Assembly: GCA_001247695.2 (NCBI GenBank)
Contig: LGRX02035214.1
Coordinates: 16,305-80,304, forward strand
Length of the DNA: 64,000 nt
Direction of reading: 5' to 3'
From: Cymbomonas tetramitiformis
Lineage: Eukaryota > Chlorophyta > Pyramimonadophyceae > Pyramimonadales > Pyramimonadaceae
Program-made: the position numbers and the translations under genes
The notes under the pieces: generated by a model
Database searches by the model: none
Told to the model about the DNA's origin: nothing
Seen by the model: only the letters and a program-made list of their open reading frames with translations
In this document: positions 39,641 to 51,500 of the stretch, one piece after another
How the letters are laid out: every line of letters begins with the position of its first letter
Position numbering within the stretch: the stretch's first letter is position 1

Positions 39641-42424
39641 CGCTGTCGAGCGAAAGCGGGATGCTCGCAATGCTAGGGGCGCGGGACCATTTGCGAACTA
39701 TGTACATTCGTCATGTTGCTGACCGGTAGCTTAATGCCCCCCGACGCCTCACCATAACTATCTAATCGGAATCAACTAGATCTTTAATTCATGTATTGTA
39801 GACCGCGAACTCGAATCCAATTCACTTTCGACAACTTGAGTATACATTCGGGTTACACACAAAACCGCCAAGTTCGAAATTAAGGCTGACGGGTCATGTC
39901 AGACATTGCTACATCCCAACGCTACTAAAGTCAGTGGTGGTATTTCTAATATCACAGCAAGGAGGTCAATATAATAGATAGTAGACATTGCGCGCTACGT
40001 ATAGCCGGTAGTCTGGGTTATTACGGTTTAGCGGAGTTATTTGGACACGTGCTGTCACAGGTCGGAAACGGTACGCTTCTGAACGACTGAACGGCTACGG
40101 TGATAGTCACAGCCGCCCGTAATGGCAGACAATGCTGCCATTCTAACACACCGCCCCGACCTTGAGTGCAGGGTGTCGCTGACCACAGCAGAACCCTAAT
40201 ACCTACGCTACTACGGATAGCTCGAAATGTCCCGGATCACTGTCAGTCAGTGGAAACAGGCAATGGGGACGAGGCTGCCTTTATCGGCAAGACCATCCCG
40301 GTGATCTATCGTTACCGTACACTAAGCAGACCATACGTACACGCCACTGCAACTTGCAACATCATTTCTACTGCACCAACAAATCTTGCCCTACAGCACT
40401 TACAGCCTACACGGATCTCGGCTGTGATGCAGGCCACTCAAAATCAATCTAGCCAGCATTGTGGAGGCGGTGGCCAGGAGCCAGCTTAGCACCTTCACGG
40501 TGCTGATCGGCAGGAAGATGGTCAGCAACCAGAGCCAATGACCCGTAGTAGTAATCGAAGGGTTGGTACATGATGGAGTCAATCTCTGTATTCAAAGTTA
40601 CGCTTTCGGGTTTTGACCCCCCCAAACTAATTCGATAGTGGGCTTTGAAAATCAGAATCGAATCGATTAATTTCGCCCGCCTCAGGCGCGATTCCCCCTT
40701 AAGTATGGCGAGGATGTGAAATTTTAGAATGGGAAATGCCGCGCGCGATAATCGATTATCGAGGGTAATTTTTGACATCCATCAGAGTCGATTCGATTGA
40801 AGGCTTGGACTTGTGAACCTAATTTAATTGTGAGTTTTGACCTCCCAACCTAATTCGATTGTGGGCTTTGAAATCTTAACTCAATTCGATGAAAGGTTGG
40901 CTCGTTCCCCAACCAAATTCGATTGTGATAATCGGAATTAGCTGATCAATCGGACAATCGGTCAAACTAATACCCAGCCTTAATCGAGTTCGCGGTGTGC
41001 ACGTCTGGCTACTATTTTCGAAAACGCGGCTGCGTCTCATGCACCCACGCCAAACACTCCGGTAGCGGCGGCACCGCCGGCTGCTGGATCAGCGTCACAC
41101 CCTTTTGTGACTGCTTGCAAAACATTGCTTCGCGTGGGGTTTGACGAGAGCGTGGCCAAGCAAGTTTTGAAAGAAATGCATGGACGTTCTCCACTTTAGG
41201 GCATCGAACTGCACGTTGGCATTTTATGCAGCTTATATACAAATTTCATCTCACACGGTTGACGGTTCAACCTGCACTGGTAAGAGTGTATATTCTGGCA
41301 TGTAGCCTTGTATGCCCTGTCCGCGCCCCCCCGGGACCGCATGCGTCGTGATTCTCACCGTCTGATTTAATTATCGGATGCCTCTCGTCTGTTGTTTGAC
41401 GTGGTACAAATCGCAAAATGCGTGGTGATAAGCCAGCGTAATACGATTAATGATATGTTGATATCCATATCGCACTTTTCTCGAAAGCTAAACCCACCGC
41501 ACGCAGGAGCGTAGAGGTTACGAGATTCGGCCGTTGCGCGGATGTTCGCGAATTTCGAATTTCGATACGACAAGGATCCTAGAAACAAGGAAGGCAGAAC
41601 GGCAACTCGTAATCTCCGGACTGTCGCTACTCTTGGTTCCCAGAAGTTCTGAACTTAGGACAAAATAACTCGTTTAAGGCGGTGTAGGGTTTGTAACGCA
41701 TATGGGGTTCAGAACGTTCGCCGAGCTCAAAACTTCATGCGTAACACGACCCTAATGCTCATGTCATGTTATCGCGGCCGATCAATCGCGGCCGCGGCTC
41801 GGCGAAACTCTAGAACCAGAGTAGGACTGTCGTCGTCGTGTGACCGCAGAAACTTAAAATGCAAAAAAAAAGATAAAATAAAAATTTGAAAAAATGCCTC
41901 CGGAGGCTTTGACTTGTGAGAGTCAGAGTGTAGATGTGACATGACATATGCCACCACACCGAGGTATAGGTGGATGCCCGATCCCTCCGGCTCCGCTACG
42001 GGTGGCACCGTCACATACCTAGTTCGCTTGCTTGCTTTTTTTTTTTTTTTTTTTTGCGAATTCTGTTGAGTTCTGGCCAGGCAGCTCTGACAGGCAGGCC
42101 CCTGGGTCTGAAGGTTCCATACTGAGATAGTGACTAGTCAGTAGTAGTACAGTAGTCAGCGATGACCGTCTCGGCTTTAGATTTAGGTTAAACACAAGTT
42201 ATCACACTTATGAAGACAGTTTAAGATATCACTCTGAAAGCACTCGTAGCGGTTCTGATTATCCACTTCTGAATATACCAGTTGGGTATATTCTACTAGG
42301 TCGTGGACCCATTCCACGTTTTTATTTCTCACTGCTCTTGGCCATGATTGGCTAAGCGAAGCCGCTTGGAGTAGGTATGGTGCGTGGACGCATGCTGCGT
42401 TCTCGCTAGGACGAACGCGAGCAG
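39641..42424. other. Intergenic with diverged repeats, no gene supported
   Basis: Around 40590-40960 the word AATTCGATTGTG and relatives recur about five times. The segment at about 41517-41610 is related to 44735-44818. A T-tract of more than 20 bases lies at about 42030-42054. No coding stretch looks conserved. Confidence 0.5.
41517..41610 (+). repeat. Dispersed repeat copy A
   Basis: Contains TTACGAGATTCGGCCGTTGC and ATACGACAAGGA and ends near GGCAACTCGTAA. It is clearly related, though diverged, to 44735-44818. Confidence 0.6.
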
Positions 42425-42679
42425 ATGTTGAGATGCCGTTCTGGTGGAGCTCGCCGGGTGATGCATTTGTTACGATTTTTATTTTCCACCTTGGCACACT
42501 ACTGGATTTCGCGCGTCTTGGTACCTTGCTGGAGGGCTATGCTAGCTGGCCGTATGTCGAACATTTTCCACCTCACCTTCACCGAAACGAGTCGAAGCAC
42601 GCTCCGGACATGTTCGGTTTCCAGCATTGCTAGCAACACGTGTCCATCCACCGCACCACCGTGCTCCTTAACAATGCAT

Positions 42680-43700
42680 TTTGAGACAATGATGACGGAG
42701 TGCGCCAACAACGAGAGCGAAGAGGAAGTTGTTGCTCGACAACGACATCGACTCTTCCATCAGGCTTGTCCCTTCGGTAAGGGACTCGCCAACACCATCG
42801 ACACCGCCTGTGCAAGTTCCTGCTGCGGCCCAGGCGAACCCCTCCGACGGGATCAAGCATGCAAGGGCTCTATTCGAGAGCAACGTCGACAAGGTGGGCG
42901 CCATCTACGCGAAAGGGCGACATCGACAATGGGCGAAAGCGGCTCGTGAGCTGGCTCAGGGCGGCAAGGAGAACTACTTTGAGGCGCCGGTGACTCCGAG
43001 AGATTGGTGAAGATCGTGGTCGTCTTGAAGAACGAGTTTGGTTCTGATGGGCTGGACCTGGTCCCCTTCGCCTTCGACGAGCCCTCCAAAGAGGTCATTG
43101 GGAAGGCGCAACGAGCTGCTGTACGACCAGGGAAGATATCTTCCGTTGAGCTGGTACGGCCCCAAATCAAAAATTCTTTCGGCCTGCCTTCGGCCCGCCC
43201 GGTCCAAACTACAAAATGCCCGCCGCAGGCGCGAAAATTTTAATCTTAAGTATGGGAAAATGCAAAAATCGCAAAATTTTCATCAAAATTTTAGGAGTTT
43301 GCGCCAAATTGGTTCGGCCCAAAGCAATTTCTCTTTCGGCCCCTCTTCGGCCCGGGCCTCATTTTGGCGACTCAGTTCGGCCCGGGGCCGGCCAATCGCG
43401 GTAAGATATCTTCCCTATGTACGACAACTTGGCGTACCGCATTGTGAAGTCCGACTCACCGGCGGAGTATTTTCTGTTGTGACGAACGAAGATCCCAGCG
43501 CAGTCACCAAGGAGTCCCATAGAAGTTGGCGATGTGGCTCACTTCCGGAAAATGATAACGCCTTCGTACCTAGCATGTCCTTCGCAACGCGCTTAACAAC
43601 ATCAACGTCCCAAGATGACTGCAAAACCGCGTTGCTACGTGTCCTATCAGCAGCAGCAAGTGTGGCATGCGCTGACTGTGGTGTGCTCTTATAGCGAGCA
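42680..43700 (+). pseudogene. Broken coding fossil of unknown family, split by an insertion
   Basis: Protein-like sequence appears in successive frames: 42729-43010 ('IKHARALFESNVDKVGAIYA', 'ARELAQGGKENYFEAPVTP'), 43004-43145 ('LVKIVVVLKNEFGSDGLDLV', 'FDEPSKEVIGKAQRAAVRP'), and after about 270 bp of unrelated sequence a stretch starting 'YDNLAYRIVKSDSPAEYF' near 43420. Changes of frame and later stops show decay. I recognise no family. It may be a transposon protein or an old gene. Confidence 0.35.
43145..43414. mobile_element. Short insertion flanked by a 12-bp direct repeat
   Basis: AAGATATCTTCC occurs at 43133-43144 and 43403-43414, on either side of about 258 bp that is rich in CGGCCC words and interrupts the coding fossil. 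The arrangement resembles an insertion with target-site duplication. No terminal inverted repeats were seen. Part of the insert (CAGGCGCGA followed by CTTAAGTATGG) recurs near 40685-40710, supporting a dispersed family. Confidence 0.4.
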
Positions 43701-43714
43701 CCCACGTTCCTAGC

Positions 43715-45572
43715 GAAAATCGAATCAAGACGCATTCTCGCGCCCAAGGCCGGTGTGTTAATGCTAGATGTACTCATTCAGAATTGAAATTCCTATAGGA
43801 GGGGTGTTGGGATAAGGCGAGGTGCAAATTGTAGGGTGGCGAGCGACGGATTCGCAGTTACGGAGTGAAGGGAAGTAGGGTTCGAACGAAACCAACGAAG
43901 TCGAATACGCGACGGCCAAGGAAGAGTTGACATGGGTGATCAATCCAAGTCGAAAACATAATCCAACGCGGACACTCGAAGAAGAGGCCGAAAGTTCCCA
44001 ATCCAAAATCTCACCGTAACATAGCGCTAACCGCGAGCTCTAAGATGGCCAATTGAACACCTCGCGAGGCCCCAACGCCCCGCCAAGCGGAAAAAACTTA
44101 GCCAATCATGGCAAATTCAGCAGTGAGAAAAGCGGGGTGATACCCCATAACCTGTGAGATATATTGTGCCGACAATATATCGGGTGTTCACTGAGTTCTT
44201 CTCATACAAGTGTAAACTGATTATAAGAGATAACCAATATAAAGCGGAACTGTGACCTGGTATCTGCCACCAAGTACTGTACGAGTACTGGTACAGCTAA
44301 ACGGAGTCATGCACATAATAATGACCTACGGTGCACTGAATCCAGCACGTTATGAGGCTAGTGAGCGTGCAAGGGGATAGGCCGAAAGTCGTTCGGCATG
44401 GGGTAACGCACCCTTACCGCCGCGTAGAACTCGGGGTCAAGCCGCTCGAACATTTTGTACTTACGAGACATCTCCGAAGGCGTCCAGTCCTCAGCCCTGT
44501 TGTCGCGGACCAGCTTTGCTTCTTCGCGAGGATGGGGAGAGGGTCCACAAGAGCGGGGTATCGAAGTTGAGAATGCTCCTTCTGGAGCGTTTGACGCACC
44601 CCAGGAGGAACACAACCTTTGATAAGGTCCAGAAGCGCGCGCCTACCATCCATGTCGGAAACAAGATCATTGGAATGTATATCAAGTTCCGACGAATATG
44701 TTCAATAGGATGAATGTACACGACTCGGCAAGACCGGGTTACGAGCTTCGGCCGCTGCGCGGCCGCTCGCGATTTTCGACACGCACGACAAGAAAGGAAC
44801 GCATACGCAACTCGTAAGGCCACCCCTTTTCATTGTGTAGAATACCCGCGCCGGTGACATTTGAGCCGTGCAACACAGGCGGGCGGGCGGGATTACGGCG
44901 TGGAGGCGTTTATGCCTTTCATTTAGCCCCCATACTTAAGCTATCGTGCACTTATGTTATTATGACTTTAATTAAACAAAGATTTCTTAACACTGTGATG
45001 GAAAAAGAGGTTTTACCGGACAACAGGGGCGGGCGGGTCACGGTATCGGTATTCTACACTACCACTATAAAAAGACGGCCTAACCTCAGGACTACTGTAC
45101 CACATAAAAAAAGAAAATCCCCAAAACCGGGGAAAATCGCTTCCGGAGGCTCTGACTGACACCGAACGAATACGATACGAGGCGAGGTAGGATTTGCGAT
45201 ACCGAGGTATGGCTAACGGTAGCGATTTCGATTCGATTGTTCCTCTCGCGCAAGACCGTATAAATATAAATAAGTCGGATCTCCCGATCTGTTTTTCCGA
45301 GACCCCAACGAGAACGTGCACGAGAATCCTTTGATTCACTTGCACGACTGTTAAACGGTGTTGTCGCTGTCGTGAGGTTTGTTGCTCGTTCTCCCGACCG
45401 TTTTCCCGATCACATTTATCATCCATTATGTTAACAAAATATTCGCGTTAGCTCCGAGTTCCCCAAATTCATGTCTCTCTTGACGTATGCTCAAGTGGCA
45501 GATGTCAGGTGACGCGTTTGCAATCAAAGGCAAGCAGCCTTAAAGGACACCACGTCCACTTTCGTATTCAAC
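43715..45572. other. Intergenic upstream of PI4KA, no gene supported
   Basis: Contains short frames in both strands, a small hairpin (GATATATTGT against ACAATATATC near 44157-44180) and the dispersed repeat at about 44735. The words CTTCCGGAGGCTCTGACT near 45140 recur in related form near 41895. Confidence 0.5.
44735..44818 (+). repeat. Dispersed repeat copy B
   Basis: Contains TTACGAGCTTCGGCCGCTGC and CACGACAAGAAAGGA and ends near CGCAACTCGTAA. Related to copy A at about 41517 in the same orientation. Confidence 0.6.
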
Positions 45573-48500
45573 ATGAAGTCCCAAATCGTTGAGAAACTTG
45601 CTAGCGTTCTTAGCGTTCGTAAGGATTCGTCTTGGGATGAGGTTTCAAAACTTATCGGAAGATGCGAAGCAGACATTTTGACGTCTCAGCGAACGCAAGT
45701 GAAGGAGCCAGGTTTCAGTCAAAAGGAGTACGTTGCTCCCTCCACGTTGCAGACGACCTTGCAGGCTCTCAAACTCATGTCTCAATACCTAGTGGCATCA
45801 GAAGGGCAATATGCTGACAGGTTACCTTCCTTCCTTCTTAATTCACTCTCGCTTCTCTTACAGTTCATATCCCTTCCTCCTGTATGTATGTATGTATGGG
45901 TACTTTTTTTTCGATCCGCGCCAACACATAATTACTTTGCAGTGATGTATTGAACCTTCCCCTAAATTTGTACACGCCATAAGTGTTGTTTCGAGAGCAG
46001 TTGGTGGTGTCACGTTGCTCACGCCACAAATTCTGCATTCCCATCGAACTTGACTCCGATGCGCACTTTTCATGTGGGAAATTAAACTCGCTCGGATGTA
46101 TGGCATATTTCGCTCTCATTTTACGGAGACACCTGTCGCCTCGCCGCGTGTTCCAAGGCAGTTTGCAAGGAATTGAGGAATTTCGAACTTCTTCTCAACG
46201 GGAGGAAGAAGCGCAAGTTTTTTGTGAGCTTGCTCGAGTCCTACAGTGATGCGGCATCGCCCTAAACTCTGGTCGGCTTTCAGAACAGAGCAAACAATCA
46301 TTCACCCGGAATATTGCGGAGTAGCTTGCGTAGGTTTCTTTTTTCTCTGAGGCGTTGAGCGTGAAGAACGCACTCTTCGACCGACACACAACTGCCCTTT
46401 AAGTTCACTGCTGTCTTCAGCGCCATGAACTCTTCGTGAATTTCGGGCACTTTTGAAGACGAGCGTTGTTGAACTGCGAGGAGAATTGCCTTCTGAATTT
46501 TGCGATCCGACTCAGCGAGCATACTAGCACTGCTCAACGCCCAACTTACTAAATCGAGTTTGTTGAGATTTTCGGGGAATATTCCACCAATCAGTGTATC
46601 GGCGTGCCACTCTCCACACACCCTTTAGCTTGGCTCCTCTCGTGTGACATACCGAAATCGTAAGGCGGCTCGAAGAAGTACGCACTGCTTTTGAATATCT
46701 TTGCAGCAACTGTATTGTGCCAGCAGCTTAGATTCTTGGCACCCTTCTTGCTCAGAACACGAAATCTGCCCTCGTGGCTATTGTTTTCGCAGCTGACACA
46801 GCTTTACCTTGAACTATTCGCGTTCGTTCACTATCTCATGTTCCACGCAGGATACTGCCCAAGCTGCTCAGCTTATTTGAAACGATACCTAAGCTTCCTT
46901 CGAATGAGCCAATAGTCGACCTTGCGGTTGCGTTCGACAACCTCGCTAAGATCGCGGTCGTGATTCCGCACCATTTGTCATCCATCAGCACCACCTTCTC
47001 GAGCCTAGTCGAGACGGCCATCTTGGTAAGCACGCAACCGCGCGTGCCTGCGCCCTACCCGCACGCGGTTTACCGCGTTGATGAGCCCCCCCCTAGTGCA
47101 TGGGGTCCCTGTGCATGCTTCCTTCGGAAGCGCCTATGAAGTTGAAGGGAGCTCTCTGAGCCCCTCCATCCCCTCCCGTTAGGGCTTTCGGTATGGAGGT
47201 CGCCTTCAGAGCCTCCGTGGAGGGCCCCCGTGGAAGGCCCCCAAGGCGGACCTCAACACGCTCCCCTTCAGACTTCAGGACACCCCTTGCGCGGGCGGGA
47301 CTGCCCCAATAGCACCGATGCATCCCACGCACACGGCCGGATCTCACGGCAACGCAAGGCACGGAGGTTCAAAACAGTTTGCTGCCACGGATGTCATCGA
47401 GGTCTCATCCCTATGCATCTATGCCTTCCTGTCCACACCTTCATAAAGATCGCTGGCCCTCCCTGGAGTTCTCTGCGCATCGTGTGCGACACACGCCGCG
47501 TGCGACACCTGGCTGTCAGCATCGCAGGCTTCGTTTAGGGTTGCCTCGGACGATATGAGGCTCGTGCTCTCTCACCTGCAGCGCATGCTTTTGTCTTCAG
47601 TTTGGAGGGTTTTGATTCGGTGTCGGGGAGCTGCCTGTTTGGGAATCAGAAGCTGGATGACACCCCGGCTCTGGGCTCGTCTCTTCTGGCCATCCTTGAT
47701 GCTGTTGGCGGCATGAGAGAACCGCTGCCCTTCACCGTCCAGGATGCCCATCGGCTGTTGAAGAAGGCGTGCTGGGACTGGGTCGCTCTGCGCGATCAGC
47801 ACCGCGCGCAGAGAATTACCTCATCAGAGTTGGACGGTGTCGATAGCGACCAAGGTGATGCCGCGTGCTCGCAGCCCGTCCTTTTGGTTTCGACAAGGAC
47901 AACCGCCCCCTCCCTTTGCCCGAGAAGCGATCCGCTTCGCCAGATCTGCTTTCTGTCCATGCCCAAGGCGCCGTATCCGGGGAGCCACTCGGCGGGAGTC
48001 CCCGTCATGACCGTTGTCCGGCCCCCTGATTCCCCCTGCCACGGGGCAGCGCCCGGATCTGCTATGTCCTCTGAGACGCGTGGGTCCGGGGCGGCCTGTT
48101 GCAGGCCAAGCCCCCGGCAGCCGAGAAACCTCGGCTGCGAAGGAAGTGCGGACCCTATCACTGGTGCAGCAGCTGCTGCAGGTCGGGGGAGCCCGCGAGG
48201 AGGGCCGCAAGGCCTCGACCCCGCGCGTCGCTCGTACCGACGTGGGGCAAGAGGAGGAGGAAGGGCAGGAGGAGGAGGAGGAGTTCGAGGAATGCGACTT
48301 GGACAACGAGAGCTTCGTTACGGCGGAGGACGGGGCGCACGTTAAAAACACTGTTCGCAAGCGATCCGAGGACGGGGAGCAGCTGGACATGCTGTTGCTG
48401 GATCTCATCGTGCGTGCCACCACCGAGCGCGTGGTCGCAGCAGTGGATCTTGCCTACAACGACAGGTGCGCGGGGTGTGCATAACCCCAGGCCGAGCCCT

Positions 48501-51500
48501 TTCCGACTGATGAGGCAAGCTCTCCAGGATGTAGCCGGCGGTTACGGGAGGCACTTGAGCCTGTGTGATCCATCTTCATCAGGGGAGACAACGGAGGCAA
48601 AGAGCACAACGCTCGGGTCCGCTTGGATGAGGGCCCAAGACGCTCGCTTGGCCTAGCTTTGGCGGCGTATCCCGCACGCTTGCTTTACCCCCCGTATCCA
48701 TCCTGGGGCTCAAGAGCTTTGAGCCTTGGGCTCGCGTGCCGCACTCCGAAGCAGATTGAGTTTCCAGGCGCGCGCCAGACTCGTCCGTGGCGTCTCCGCA
48801 CTACGAGCCACCTCCCGTGGCGGACTATCAGCGGCTGGCGCTGCAAGGCCCGCTCGCAGACAATCCTTAGCCTTTGGATCCCAGCGAGGAGATCAAAATA
48901 ACTCTGTGCCGAAGCACCTTCCCAGCTGCTGTGTTGAGCTGCGGAGGGGGAGGGGGACTTCCGGGGGGCTTGCCGGGGCAACAGTAACTGTGAGATGAAC
49001 CTCGAGGGTTCGGTTTTGGTCTCCACGAACCCGGTGGAGGAGGTCTTTGAGGTGGCGCAAGCGGCGGTGCTCGCCCTGAATGCGGCGGCCATCACGGAGG
49101 GCTCCCTGACCCAGTGCAAGGGGGCCCTGGAGACGGTGCTCAGCCTGCTGGAGGTGTGCATGAACTCGGCCTGGCAGGTGAGGGCTTTCTCTTTCTCCTT
49201 TGCACGACTCGCGCCCCTCACATGCAGCTCGCAGTGACGTCGGCGTACAGTGCAGGGGCAGTTGGCAATGGCATGTGTTGGGGGGGAGTGCGGGCTGCCG
49301 CGACAGGCGGAGGTGACCTGCTTGGAGCTGTGCAGGGGCATGGCATGTGTGGGGGAGTGCGGGCTGCCGCGACAGGCGGAGGTGACCTGCTTGGAGCTGT
49401 GCAGGGGCAGTTGGCAATGGCATGTGTTGGGGGGGAGTGCGGGCTGCCGCGACAGGCGGAGGTGACCTGCTTGGAGCTGTGCCGAGTGGCCATCGCCGAG
49501 ATGCCGAGGCTGGCGGCACTGCACAAGCAGGAGCTGCCAGCTATGGTGCTGCCTCGCCTGCGCACCATCCTCCTCACGCACGCCGTCCTCCGCGACGAGC
49601 TCCCGCAGGTGTGCTCTCCCATCGCTGCTCCTCGCTCATAGTTGCGCCTCTGGATCTGCTGTGTGGTCGGAGAGCTGCTGCTGCAAGATCTGCCGCATCT
49701 CCGCTCAGACGGCCGCATCTCTGCCCGGGCGGCCGGCTCTAGTTCTGGGGGCTTGCGCTGGACCCACGTGGCGTGAGGGTGGTGCGGCACGCCACGTGGA
49801 ATGTGGCGGTGAGGGTTGTGCGGCACGCCACGTGGAAGGTGGGCGTGAGGGCTGTGCGGCACGCCACGTGGAATGTGGCGGTGAGGGCTGTGCGGCACGC
49901 CACGTGGATGCCACGTGGAAGGTGGGCGTGAGGGTTGTGCGGCATGCCACGTGGAAGGTGGGCGTGAGGGTTGTGCATGCCACGTGGAAGGTGGGCGTGA
50001 GGGCCGGCATGCCACGTGGAAGGTGGGCGTGAGGTTGTGCACGCCACGGGAATGTGTGAGGTTGTGCGGCACACCACGTGGATGCCACGTGGAAGGTGCG
50101 CGTGAGGGTTGTGCGGCATGCCACGTGGAAGGTGGGCGTGAGGGTTGTGCGGCATGCCACGTGGAAGGTGGGCGTGAGGGTTGTGCGGCACGCCACGTGG
50201 AAGGTGGCCGCGTGGTCTCTGGGAACCCCCTGCTTGAGCTGTAGCGAGTTCCTGTGTTAACTCTTCGGTGCCTCAAGTCGCCCGCAGCCCCGGGCAAGCA
50301 CGGGACTGGCTCGTGGTGGCGAGAGAATGAATCGGGTGGAGGGAGGGAATGCGGGGCGACCAGCTGGTGCAAGTGCAGCAGTCGGAGCTGCTGGACACTG
50401 TGCTTCGAACCATCTGCACCATCGCACGCGCGGCCTGGGACGGCGGCAGGCACGCGGTGGTGCAGAGCCTCGTCTCCTCCATGGACTCCGCGCTCGTTGG
50501 CGACCAGATGAGCTTTGTGGCGGCCAAGCAGGTCTGCCGGCCCCTTGACCGCCCTTCACGGGCAGGGCGGCCATCTTTGTGGCGGCCAAGCAGGTCTGCC
50601 GGCCCCTTGACCGCCCTTCACGGGCAGGGCGGCCATCTTTGTGGCGGCCAAGCAGGTCTGCCGGCCCCTTGACCGCCCTTCACGGGCAGGGCGGCCATCT
50701 TTGCGGCGGCCAAGCAGGTCTGCTCGGCGTGCCAGGTGTGCTTCAAGCCGCCCATGACCCATAGTGTGGGGTGGTGTCTGTGTGGCGGCGCGTGACGCAG
50801 GGAGTGGCAGCCGACCTGCTGAGGCTGTTGTCAAAGGAGCTCCCGGACAGTGCGCAGGTGACGCTCGCGTCCCTGCCGCTGCTGATGGATGCGCTCATGT
50901 CCTCCTTCAACTCGCCGAATCCGTACCCCATCGACAAGGCACGCCCTCCCTCCCACACCTCACTCTCCCTTTTCTGTTGCCCCGATCTCACCTCGACCCA
51001 GACCAGAGGCCCCGTGTGGAGGCGGCCGGGAGCAGGCCGCTGCGACCCAGACCAGAGGCCCCGTGTGGAGGCTGCTGCGACCCAGACCAGAGGCCCCGTG
51101 TGGAGGCCGCCGGGAGCAGGCCGCTGCGACCCAGACCAGAGGCCCCGTGTGGAGGCCGCCAGGAGCAGGCCGCTGCGACCCAGACCAGAGGCCCCGTGTG
51201 GAGGCCGCCGGGAGCAGGCTGCTGCGACGGAGGTGGTTAAACTCACAGGAAGCGAGATTATCTCATTTCAGGATTTCGCTCGCTGCGTCCTGGCTGGGGC
51301 ATGGCGATGACAGGGTGTGGGTTCGGGGGCTGCAGGTGGCATCTGCGCTGACCACCATCTCCAGGAACAAGGTGCGCGCATGCCTGTCGCTTATCCATCA
51401 TATGACGCTTGCTCCCTCTCCGTGTCCAGTGCTTAATGGTTATTACACGTGCCGGGGGACTCTTGTTCTTTGACCCGGATGTGAGGTACTGGCGCATCGC

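Noticed and set aside
43865..43885. GGTTCGAACG as a tRNA B box
   Set aside because: No A box at the right distance and no cloverleaf could be drawn.
47796..48423. Long minus-strand frames opposite PI4KA exons
   Set aside because: They mirror GC-rich coding exons and acidic repeats on the plus strand, whose splice phases are consistent.
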